Position numbers and translations under genes: made by a program. The notes below the pieces were generated by a model. That model saw only the letters and a list, made by a program, of their open reading frames with translations. It was not told the origin of the DNA and did not search any database. From Acidobacteriota bacterium (GTDB lineage: Bacteria > Acidobacteriota > Terriglobia > Terriglobales > Acidobacteriaceae): a stretch of DNA of 19,556 nt. Positions within the stretch are counted from its first letter, which is position 1; every line of letters starts with the position of its first letter. Where the stretch lies: the NCBI GenBank assembly GCA_021809235.1, contig JAKBAG010000024.1:1-19556 (forward strand). The letters run 5' to 3'. Positions 14,293 to 19,556 of this stretch are shown piece after piece.

Positions 14293-15675
14293 ATGGTTGC
14301 TGTCAAAAGAATTCGCCTTGGCTTACTGGCCGCATGGGTGGGTCTACTCCTGTTGCCTTCGGTGGCTGTCTCGGCCAGCCCGAGATTGACCGGGCAATCG
14401 TCCGCAGGGCAGGCTGGTGCCGGCTCGACGGGGGCGCAGAGTTCAGGGGCAGACAGTTCGCAGCCGGTGCTGCATCGCAAGCACCCGGCCGCCCATGCGG
14501 ACTCCGATGCGGACTCCGGGCAGGTATCGCCGCAGGCGGCTGACCAGGCAACACCAGCCGCGCAGTCTGGAGCTGCCGCGCAGCCGATGTCGGCATCGCC
14601 GGCTTCTACCGCATCGGCTGCGGCTTCCGGTTCCGTGGATGATGCCGGACCCAACGAGGATGCCGGAGCTGTGGTTGTTCCCCGGCTGAAGCGCAAGACT
14701 GAGGATGCGCCACCGCCACTGCCAGCACCGGCACTGCGGAATCCGCCGGGGCTGGGAAATCTGACGTTGCAGGTGAATGTGCCGGAGGTAACGGTGGATG
14801 TGGGAGTGCTGCTGGAAAAGACGCACCAGTTTGTTCCCGATCTGAGTGCTGCGAACTTTGCCGTCTACGAGGACGGCAAGCCGCAGAAGATCCTCCGCTT
14901 CAAGCGCGTGGAGGCACCGATTACCGCTTTGATTCTGGCTGAGTTTGCTGCGACGAACTATCGATTTGTCTATGACATGCGCAATGCTGCCTGGGCCTTT
15001 GCCCAGCAGCTGCGGCCGCAGGATTATGTTGCGCTGATGACCTATGATCTGCGAACCCACATCATTACGGATTTTACGCAGGACAAGAATCAGGTCATCG
15101 AAGGGATCGACGACCTGACGCTGCCTGGCTTCAGCGAGCGGAATCTCTTTGATGCGCTCTACCAGGCGCTGGATCGAATGAGCCGCATCGAAGGGCAGAA
15201 GTATATTTTGCTGATCGGCTCCGGGCGCGATACCTTTTCCCGGATCACACTGGACAAGGTACTGCAGAAGATTCGCGAGACGCCCAATGTGACGATTTAC
15301 AGCATTTCGACGGGAGGGTTTCTGCGTGCTGTGCTGGGAGGCTCGCCGCGGTTTGCGGCTTCCGATGTGACGTATCTGCAGGCGGACAATCAGATGCGCA
15401 CCTTTGCCCAGATGACGGGTGGCATGTTCTTTGCACCGCGCTTTGAAGGGGAGCTGCCGGACGATATGGGCGTGATCAACCAGGCTATCCGCTTCAAGTA
15501 TCAACTGGTCTACCACCCAACCAACAGCGACCAGGATGGCAGCTTTCGCAGGATTCAGGTGGAACTGGTCGACAACGAGGGGCGTCCGATGCGGTTTCAG
15601 GATCAGAAGCACCATGCGCTGAAGTATGACCTGATCTATCGCAGCGGGTATCGAGCCCAGCAGCAGGTGCAGTAG
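14293..15675 (+). CDS. Secreted VWFA-related (acidobacterial type) protein
   Basis: A 460-residue exported protein with a von Willebrand factor A-like domain of the family common in Acidobacteriota. A signal peptide covers about residues 1-28 (LGLLAAWVGLLLLPSVAVSA). A long Ala/Ser/Gln-rich, probably disordered linker covers about 30-155. A conserved strand region (LTLQVNVPEVTVDVGVLL...FAVYEDGKPQKI) leads into the VWFA fold (about 215-400). The metal-site residues look degenerate: the DxSxS position reads LAEFAAT, the Thr loop reads SERNLFDAL, and the TDG position reads GSGRD. ATG 14293 is chosen because AGGG lies 8 bases upstream. A GTG three codons earlier has no spaced ribosome binding site. 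Divergent from the S55 gene and convergent with the next gene. Role unknown; adhesion or protein-protein interaction outside the cytoplasm is likely. Confidence 0.85.
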   Translation: MVAVKRIRLGLLAAWVGLLLLPSVAVSASPRLTGQSSAGQAGAGSTGAQSSGADSSQPVLHRKHPAAHADSDADSGQVSPQAADQATPAAQSGAAAQPMSASPASTASAAASGSVDDAGPNEDAGAVVVPRLKRKTEDAPPPLPAPALRNPPGLGNLTLQVNVPEVTVDVGVLLEKTHQFVPDLSAANFAVYEDGKPQKILRFKRVEAPITALILAEFAATNYRFVYDMRNAAWAFAQQLRPQDYVALMTYDLRTHIITDFTQDKNQVIEGIDDLTLPGFSERNLFDALYQALDRMSRIEGQKYILLIGSGRDTFSRITLDKVLQKIRETPNVTIYSISTGGFLRAVLGGSPRFAASDVTYLQADNQMRTFAQMTGGMFFAPRFEGELPDDMGVINQAIRFKYQLVYHPTNSDQDGSFRRIQVELVDNEGRPMRFQDQKHHALKYDLIYRSGYRAQQQVQ

Positions 15676-15775
15676 GCTGACAGGGAGCTCGACTCCGTGC
15701 GTGTAAGCCGGATGAAGCGACCCGCCGCAAGCGATTCCGGCAAAGGCAAGGCATCGCTTCTATGGAACGCAGGAT

Positions 15776-15809
15776 GGACTGCCTCCTGCTGGCGTGCAGT
15801 CGGCAGTCC
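15776..15809. terminator. Hairpin between convergent genes
   Basis: GGACTGCC pairs with GGCAGTCC (8 bp). After a 2x2 internal mismatch, CTGC pairs with GCAG around a 6-base loop. It lies in the 149-base gap between the convergent VWFA gene (ends 15675) and the 91-residue membrane protein gene (ends 15825). The plus-strand downstream sequence is moderately T-rich (GCGTTTCGTT). Probably a terminator for the VWFA gene. Confidence 0.5.
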
Positions 15810-15824
15810 CATGATTGCGTTTCG

Positions 15825-16100
15825 TTAACTGAACAGCGATCGGGTCATATCCCAGGCGTAGTAGACAATCACGGCTGCTGTGAGCAGGGCCGTAAGCGCC
15901 ACGCTGGTTCTGACAAGAGGATCAATGCGATTGACCCGCGAGACAATTGCGGTTTGTATGGCTTTTTCATGATCGAAGGCTTCGTCAAGAAAGATCTGGC
16001 CTTCTTCATCCCGGGTAAGGGAAGCACGATACCCGTACAGCGCGAGGGTGACAACTGCGAGAATTCCCCACGCAATCCAGAGTGCAGGAACGATGTGCAT
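15825..16100 (-). CDS. Small two-helix membrane protein, hypothetical
   Basis: A 91-residue protein with two hydrophobic segments at about residues 3-24 (WIAWGILAVVTLALYGY) and 65-83 (TSVALTALLTAAVIVYYAW). They are separated by a charged loop (SLTRDEEGQIFLDEAFDHEKA), so it is likely an inner-membrane hairpin protein. ATG 16100 is strongly supported by GGAGG five bases upstream. The frame continues upstream to 16571, but that part has no protein-like character and overlaps the iron-sulfur carrier gene. I do not recognise the family. It stands alone, with its own upstream region holding a perfect palindrome (16147-16161), and converges on the VWFA gene. Confidence 0.8.
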   Translation of the reverse strand: MHIVPALWIAWGILAVVTLALYGYRASLTRDEEGQIFLDEAFDHEKAIQTAIVSRVNRIDPLVRTSVALTALLTAAVIVYYAWDMTRSLFS

Positions 16101-16146
16101 GACTTCCTCCACATCCCCGTAAGGGGTCCGGTTCGGTCCCGATTGC

Positions 16147-16161
16147 GCTGTTCCGAACAGC
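16147..16161. promoter_or_regulatory. 15-bp perfect palindrome, candidate operator
   Basis: GCTGTTC-C-GAACAGC is a perfect palindrome with 7-bp arms, centred about 54 bases upstream of the ATG of the small membrane protein. A further half-like GTTCGG lies at 16131-16136. The size and symmetry suit a dimeric regulator. It is not a good match to the LexA boxes I know (CTGT-N8-ACAG or GAAC-N4-GTTC). Confidence 0.4.
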
Positions 16162-16427
16162 AGGGTCGCGGAGTAGCCTGGAGGCCTCAGCAGAAATTCC
16201 AGCACGGCACAGGCAGCCGGGGCCGCCCGGCTAACAACTATAGCGCGATTCTGATTCTGCGGCACAATCTTTTCTGTGATCCTGGACACAGATATGTGTT
16301 GCTTCTGCTGGTCGCGGCGGGGTTTGTGGCCGGGAACTGCTCCGCTGCCGGGGTTGCATGGGCTGAGAAAGTGAAACCTGGCGGTCCGCTTTGGCATCTC
16401 ATAGAGTGAATTCGGACCAAAATGCTC

Positions 16428-16457
16428 TTGATTCTGCGCCGAAACCGGAGCTAAATT
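16428..16457 (+). promoter_or_regulatory. Promoter of the iron-sulfur carrier gene
   Basis: TTGATT (16428-16433) and TAAATT (16452-16457) with an 18-base spacer resemble a housekeeping -35/-10 pair. The predicted start near 16464 gives a leader of about 32 bases containing AAGGAG (16484-16489), six bases before the ATG. No recognised iron-sulfur regulator site is clear. Confidence 0.5.
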
Positions 16458-16495
16458 GGTAGTAGGGCATTGAGTTCGCCCCCAAGGAGAAGAAC

Positions 16496-16864
16496 ATGGC
16501 CACAGCAATCGAATCGTTGACACCGGAGACAAAATCCCTGCCGCTGAACCTGACCCCGTCGGCAATCGCAAAGGTGCGGGAGATTATGGCGACCCAGGAT
16601 CCGATTCCTGCCGGGTTGCGTGTGGGCGTGGTCGGTGGCGGCTGCTCGGGCTTCCAGTACTCGATGGCCTTTGAGAATCAGGCAGGCATGATGGACAAGG
16701 TCTTCACCTACGACGGTCTGAAGGTGTTCATTGATTCCACCTCGCTGATGTACCTGAACAACTGCATCGTGGATTATGTGGAGACGCTGGAGGCTGCCGG
16801 CTTCAAGTTTGAGAATCCGAACGTGAAGAGCACCTGCGGCTGCGGTTCCTCGTTCAGCGTGTAA
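16496..16864 (+). CDS. A-type iron-sulfur carrier (IscA/ErpA/HesB)
   Basis: A 122-residue cytosolic protein of the HesB/IscA/SufA/ErpA family, which carries nascent iron-sulfur clusters from a scaffold to apo-enzymes. The three conserved cluster cysteines are present: C50 in GGGCSGFQY, and C114 and C116 in STCGCGSSF at the C-terminus. The core LTPSAIAKVREIM and LKVFIDSTSLMYLNN are typical. An extension of about 18 residues precedes the core domain. ATG 16496 has AAGGAG at ideal spacing. The gene is monocistronic, with its own promoter and a terminator hairpin downstream. No isc or suf genes are adjacent, as is common for ErpA-like carriers. The exact subfamily (ErpA or SufA) is not decided. 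Confidence 0.94.
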   Translation: MATAIESLTPETKSLPLNLTPSAIAKVREIMATQDPIPAGLRVGVVGGGCSGFQYSMAFENQAGMMDKVFTYDGLKVFIDSTSLMYLNNCIVDYVETLEAAGFKFENPNVKSTCGCGSSFSV

Positions 16865-16892
16865 GCCGGCCTGGCGCGATGCCGGGCAGGTA

Positions 16893-16915
16893 TCCACAGA
16901 ACAGGTATCTGTGGA
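16893..16915. repeat. Inverted repeat after the carrier gene
   Basis: TCCACAGA - 7 bases - TCTGTGGA is a perfect 8-bp inverted repeat 29 bases after the stop of the iron-sulfur carrier. It is not followed by a T-tract, so it is probably an accessory 3'-end hairpin before the stronger terminator downstream. Confidence 0.4.
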
Positions 16916-16959
16916 AGCGACCCGCACTGGACCACGGAAAGACAGTTCAAGTTCACTCG

Positions 16960-16990
16960 ATGCCGCTCCCTGGAGCGGCATTGGTGTTTT
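16960..16990 (+). terminator. Intrinsic terminator of the carrier gene
   Basis: ATGCCGCTC - CCTG - GAGCGGCAT forms a perfect 9-bp GC-rich stem with a tetraloop, followed on the plus strand by TGGTGTTTT. It lies about 95 bases after the carrier stop and before the convergent pseudopilin gene. Confidence 0.65.
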
Positions 16991-17063
16991 GGGCAACAGG
17001 ATGGATCGAGTGGCAGAGGCAGCGCCTTTGGAAGTTGGCTGCCATCGACTCAGGCGAAGGAAA

Positions 17064-18092
17064 TCAGGGCTGGGGCGATTGCGGCTGCGGGGACGAGGAG
17101 CCGCTGGATGGGCTGGAGCCAAAGCCTCCGCTGGAGCCAAAGCTGCCGCTGGAACCAAAGCTGCTGCCGGAACCAGCCGCGCCGGGCGCCGCGCCGAAGG
17201 TGCTGCCCGTGAAGGTGGTGGCGCTGTTCGATCCGGCGACAGGAATGGGCTGGCCAAGTGCGGCGTTGCCGGAGAGGAACTGTTCCTCGCTGGGGTCGTA
17301 ATAGAACTCCCATTCGTTGAAGTGCTTTTGCTTTTTGAACTCGAGCAGAGCCTGCTTGTTGCTGGGAATCTTGAAGCCGATGATGCCTGCACCGCCAAAG
17401 GTTTGGGAGCTGCTGCTGCCAAAGTCGGAAGGCGAGTTGCTGCCAAAGGCACTGTTCGAAGGGGAAGAGCCACCTGCGGTTGCTCCGGGAGTGCTGCCCA
17501 GGCCGCCGGCAGAGGAGCCGAGAGAGAATCCCGAAGAGGACGAGCCCAGTCCGCCGGCGGGTGTGCCCACGTTGGCATTGCCGCCGCTCGGGCCGACGCC
17601 GGCCATGGTGGAGGCGCCAGTCATTCCGGCCCCGGCCAGCGGCTGGCCGAAGAAGCCCAGAATCGGCGTTTTGGCCTCGCCCATGTGGATGGGAACCCAG
17701 TCATCCTTGCCGGTGATGGGGTCTTTGTAGCGCTTGCGCAGGAAGCGGATGGTATTGGTTTTGACCAGGGCATCGACGGTGGGCGGGAAGGCACTGAATT
17801 TGCGGTAATAGAGCTGGACGGCGCGCTGGTACTGGAGCCCGCGCTGGATCAGCTCGCGTTCGCGATCCTTTTCAATGGAAGCGGCCATGCGGGGCGCGGC
17901 GATCGAGAGCGACAGCGCGAGCAGGAAGGCCATGAAGAGCGCAGCCAGCAGGACGTAGCCCTGTTCGCGCGGGGCGCGTGCCTGCAGCCTGGCGGGAGCC
18001 GATGGATCGAGTCCGATGCCGGGCAGTGCGAATGCGGCCAACCCGGTATCGGGCTGAGGCTGCTTCTGGCTTGCTGGGCACGGAGCGTGCAT
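17064..18092 (-). CDS. Atypical Gly/Ser-rich pseudopilin (T4P/T2SS)
   Basis: A 342-residue protein with a type IV pilin-like N-terminus. EQG-YVLLAALFMAFLLALSLSIA (G45, helix about 46-66) is preceded by an unusually long leader of about 45 residues. The usual Glu at +5 after the cleavage site is Ala. EKDRERELIQRGLQYQRAVQLYYRKFSAFPP follows, a classic GspG/pilin-like continuation, then DPITGKDDW. From about residue 145 it carries a long Gly/Ser-rich region, an island FKIPSNKQALLEF...EWEFYYDP, and a second Gly/Ser tail. ATG 18092 begins one base after the preceding stop, with GGAG about 10 bases upstream. The open frame further upstream is a shadow of the pilP-like gene. Last gene of the pilN-O-P-like operon. 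Probably a minor pseudopilin; exact role unknown. Confidence 0.8.
   Translation of the reverse strand: MHAPCPASQKQPQPDTGLAAFALPGIGLDPSAPARLQARAPREQGYVLLAALFMAFLLALSLSIAAPRMAASIEKDRERELIQRGLQYQRAVQLYYRKFSAFPPTVDALVKTNTIRFLRKRYKDPITGKDDWVPIHMGEAKTPILGFFGQPLAGAGMTGASTMAGVGPSGGNANVGTPAGGLGSSSSGFSLGSSAGGLGSTPGATAGGSSPSNSAFGSNSPSDFGSSSSQTFGGAGIIGFKIPSNKQALLEFKKQKHFNEWEFYYDPSEEQFLSGNAALGQPIPVAGSNSATTFTGSTFGAAPGAAGSGSSFGSSGSFGSSGGFGSSPSSGSSSPQPQSPQP
17112..17165. repeat. 18-bp tandem repeat in pseudopilin tail
   Basis: Three near-identical 18-bp units starting GCTGGAGCCAAAGC or GCTGGAACCAAAGC, with a partial fourth after 17166, encode the Ser/Gly/Phe repeats (FGSSGS-type) near the C-terminus of the pseudopilin. 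The units differ by one to three bases. Confidence 0.75.
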
Positions 18093-18093
18093 G

Positions 18094-18711
18094 CTAGTTG
18101 GACTCCAGCGGGAGCGTCTGGGTGCTGTTGTAGCCCAGATCGGTAACCTGCACACCGGTGGGAGCGATGGAAACGATCTTGAAGCGATGGTCCACGATTT
18201 CGCCGACCCCGGCATCGAAGATGTCTTCGCCTTTGAGCAGGAAGGCGCGCCGCGTACCGTCTTTGGCCACGGAATAGCCGAAATAGTGGAGCGGAATCGA
18301 GGGTGGTCGGGGTACCGGCGGAGGCGTGTAAACGGGCGCGGACTTCTGCTGGCTGGGACGTGCCGAGGCAAGCGCCTGCTCGATGCGCATGGGCGTGGAG
18401 TCCATGGAAAAGATGTTTCGGCCAGTGCCTTCGTAGACGATGGACTCGCTGGCTGCCAGCCGCTCCAGGTGCAGCGTTGGGTCCAGCCCGATCGAAGGCA
18501 GCTTGTGCGCCTCGCCGACGGTGGAGATGCTGGTCGTGGTACGCGTGCGCTGCCGTGGCGTGGGTGCGGTGGTCTGCGGCGCCGGGGCCGCGGGTGGGCG
18601 CGATGGGCCGCTCAGCAACTGGCTGAGCGCCATGTAGGCGACGACGGCCAGCAGAACGACTGCGAGGATGACATTGCGCTTGTTCTCCGTGCCGAGCTTG
18701 ATCGCGGCCAT
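18094..18711 (-). CDS. PilP/GspC-like pilus assembly protein
   Basis: A 205-residue bitopic membrane protein. One N-terminal helix (about 13-33, VILAVVLLAVVAYMALSQLL) is followed by a Pro/Thr/Arg-rich linker and a C-terminal domain. The domain contains LHYFGYSVAKDGTRRAFLL, EDIFDAGVGEIVDHRFKIVSI and VQVTDLGYNSTQTLPL. This resembles the small beta domains of PilP or the HR region of GspC, which link inner-membrane components to the secretin. The assignment is by architecture and position, not strong identity. ATG 18711 follows the pilO-like stop by one base (TGA-C-ATG), with GGAGG 9 bases upstream. The frame upstream of it is a shadow. It is followed one base later by the pseudopilin start. Confidence 0.75.
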   Translation of the reverse strand: MAAIKLGTENKRNVILAVVLLAVVAYMALSQLLSGPSRPPAAPAPQTTAPTPRQRTRTTTSISTVGEAHKLPSIGLDPTLHLERLAASESIVYEGTGRNIFSMDSTPMRIEQALASARPSQQKSAPVYTPPPVPRPPSIPLHYFGYSVAKDGTRRAFLLKGEDIFDAGVGEIVDHRFKIVSIAPTGVQVTDLGYNSTQTLPLESN

Positions 18712-18712
18712 G

Positions 18713-19369
18713 TCAGTTGCCCTCCGAAGCCGAGGCAGTGTCGGTCGTCTTCGCGGAGTCGGGCCTGGCCATGGGCAGGCCGCTGGCAGCGGCATCGGCC
18801 GGGCGCAGCCAGGTCGTCATCTGCAAGCGCAGCGCCACTTGTCCGCCCTGCTGTCCGGTGAGGGCCATGGCACGAATGATGAAGAAGGTCCTGCTTCGCT
18901 CAATGCCATTGATGAAGCGCATGATGGAGGGATAGTCTCCGGTGAGTCCGGCATCCATGCGAATCTCGGTCAGGTCGACGGAGCCGGGTGCCTGCGAGTA
19001 CTCCACGCGCGTGAGGCGGACGGAGGACTGCGAGGCCAGTGTTCCCAGCTCAGCGGCAATCGAGGAGTAGTTGGGCGGAATGCGGTCGATGTAAAACTGG
19101 TCAATCTGCTTGCGCGAGGCTGCGACGCGCTTGTCTAACCCGGCCAGCGGCTTCAACTGCATCTGCAGGGTACGAATGCGGGTTTGCGTGGAGGCCAGCT
19201 CATCCTGGCTGCTGGCACTGGTGGTACGCCAGTCAAGCACCACGCGCACGCCCAGCAGGAGAGTGGTGATGGCCATGGCGCTGAAGAGCACGATGTGCAG
19301 ACCACGCGCGGAGAAAAGCAGTTTGCGCAGCTCCTGCAAAGGAATTTTGCGGACGTTGAGAGGGCTCAT
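18713..19369 (-). CDS. pilO: PilO-like type IV pilus assembly protein
   Basis: A 218-residue inner-membrane protein. A short cytoplasmic N-terminus (VRKIPLQELRKLLFSAR) precedes one helix at about 24-45 (HIVLFSAMAITTLLLGVRVV). A coiled coil (SSQDELASTQTRIRTLQMQL) and a ferredoxin-like periplasmic domain (FYIDRIPPNYSSIAAELGTL; LTGDYPSIMRFINGIERS) follow. This is the standard PilO/GspM plan, and LTGDYPSIMRFINGIE is a strong PilO-like signature. PilO pairs with PilN to align the pilus motor with the secretin. ATG 19369 overlaps the stop of the upstream pilN-like frame (ATGA), indicating translational coupling; no strong Shine-Dalgarno is seen. Confidence 0.85.
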   Translation of the reverse strand: MSPLNVRKIPLQELRKLLFSARGLHIVLFSAMAITTLLLGVRVVLDWRTTSASSQDELASTQTRIRTLQMQLKPLAGLDKRVAASRKQIDQFYIDRIPPNYSSIAAELGTLASQSSVRLTRVEYSQAPGSVDLTEIRMDAGLTGDYPSIMRFINGIERSRTFFIIRAMALTGQQGGQVALRLQMTTWLRPADAAASGLPMARPDSAKTTDTASASEGN

Positions 19370-19556
19370 CGTGGCACCGCCGATCCCTGCCGCGGCGGCA
19401 TGGGTCTGCCGTGCAGCAGCGCGCGACGCTGGCCTGGCTTTGCGGGGCTGGATATATGTTGCTCCGCTGCGTGGCTGGTGGCGTCAGACTGATTTCGTTT
19501 GCGTGCTTCCAGTGCCGCCTTCCGCTCGGCAAGCGTTGCCTGGCTGTATTCGGCCA
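19366..19556 (-). CDS. PilN-like protein, C-terminal part (partial)
   Basis: The last 63 or so codons of a minus-strand gene that enters from the right edge and ends with TGA at 19366-19368, overlapping the pilO ATG by 4 bases. The visible tail reads AEYSQATLAERKAALEARKR and then a polar, Arg/Pro-rich stretch ending QGSAVPR, with strongly G/C third positions. No conserved domain is visible in this fragment. The call rests on the overlap and on the conserved pilM-N-O order, so it is inference. Confidence 0.6.
   Translation of the reverse strand, partial: AEYSQATLAERKAALEARKRNQSDATSHAAEQHISSPAKPGQRRALLHGRPMPPRQGSAVPR

Larger units (their letters stand above)
16101..16495. other. Divergent intergenic region, 395 bases
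   Basis: The region lies between the minus-strand 91-residue protein and the plus-strand iron-sulfur carrier. It holds a palindrome at 16147-16161 and a 7-bp hairpin AGCCGGG - GCCG - CCCGGCT at 16215-16232. A minus-strand TATAGT near 16237-16242 is a possible -10 for the small membrane protein. The promoter and ribosome binding site of the carrier gene are also here. No additional gene is supported on either strand. Confidence 0.5.

Noticed and set aside
14443..15615. 390-residue minus-strand ORF antisense to the VWFA gene
   Set aside because: The plus strand has a signal peptide and VWFA-type strands. The antisense product is Arg/His-rich and domainless.
16147..16161. Palindrome considered as a LexA SOS box
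   Set aside because: The spacing is CTGT-N5-ACAG and the orientation GTTC..GAAC, which fits neither the proteobacterial nor the Gram-positive LexA consensus.
16101..16571. N-terminal extension of the small membrane protein frame
   Set aside because: It overlaps the iron-sulfur carrier gene and its promoter. A strong GGAGG sits just before ATG 16100.
17064..17300. Tandem repeats considered as a CRISPR-like array
   Set aside because: The 18-bp units are directly adjacent with no spacers and lie in frame within a Gly/Ser-coding stretch.

Overview
The window (about 62% G+C by eye) looks like a chromosomal segment of an acidobacterium, probably class Terriglobia/Acidobacteriaceae. The main clues are a secreted VWFA-related protein of the type common in Acidobacteriota, an S55 (SpoIVB-like) secreted protein in a non-spore-former setting, and a pilN-pilO-pilP-like cluster ending in a Gly/Ser-rich pseudopilin. 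This placement is inference from gene content; no rRNA or other marker gene is present. No tRNA, CRISPR array, IS element or integrase was seen.

Layout. From 1 to about 11.0 kb nearly everything is on the minus strand and reads right to left. First come a secreted beta-propeller protein and a LolC/E-type permease sharing a 4-base stop/start overlap. A HAD-IIB phosphatase, a lytic transglycosylase, an LPG_synthase_TM/flippase-like membrane protein and nrdR follow. A perfect hairpin at the nrdR stop separates these from asd - lysC - dapB, three enzymes of the aspartate-to-diaminopimelate (lysine and peptidoglycan) pathway. A small plus-strand zinc-ribbon ORF sits in the gap between the permease and the HAD gene.

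From 11.1 to 14.1 kb, still minus strand, lie a zinc alcohol dehydrogenase and the S55-domain protein. The S55 gene is divergent from a plus-strand VWFA-related protein, and a perfect 16-bp palindrome abuts the S55 start codon. The VWFA gene converges on a 91-residue two-helix membrane protein, with a hairpin between them. An A-type iron-sulfur carrier (IscA/ErpA/HesB family) then runs on the plus strand with a recognisable promoter, ribosome binding site and terminator.

The right end (17.06 kb to the edge) is a tightly packed minus-strand type IV pilus or type II secretion operon: pilN-like (cut by the edge), pilO-like, pilP/GspC-like and an atypical pseudopilin, joined by 4-base overlaps or 1-base gaps.

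The most interesting points are: (i) the palindrome at the S55/VWFA divergent promoter, resembling a BlaI/MecI-type operator; (ii) a divergent pair, HAD and zinc-ribbon, in which both ATGs lie exactly where a leaderless transcript would begin; (iii) a VWFA domain whose metal-site residues all appear lost; (iv) reversed order of the Ser and His motifs in the S55 protein; and (v) the unusual pseudopilin. No wholly new multi-gene system is evident.
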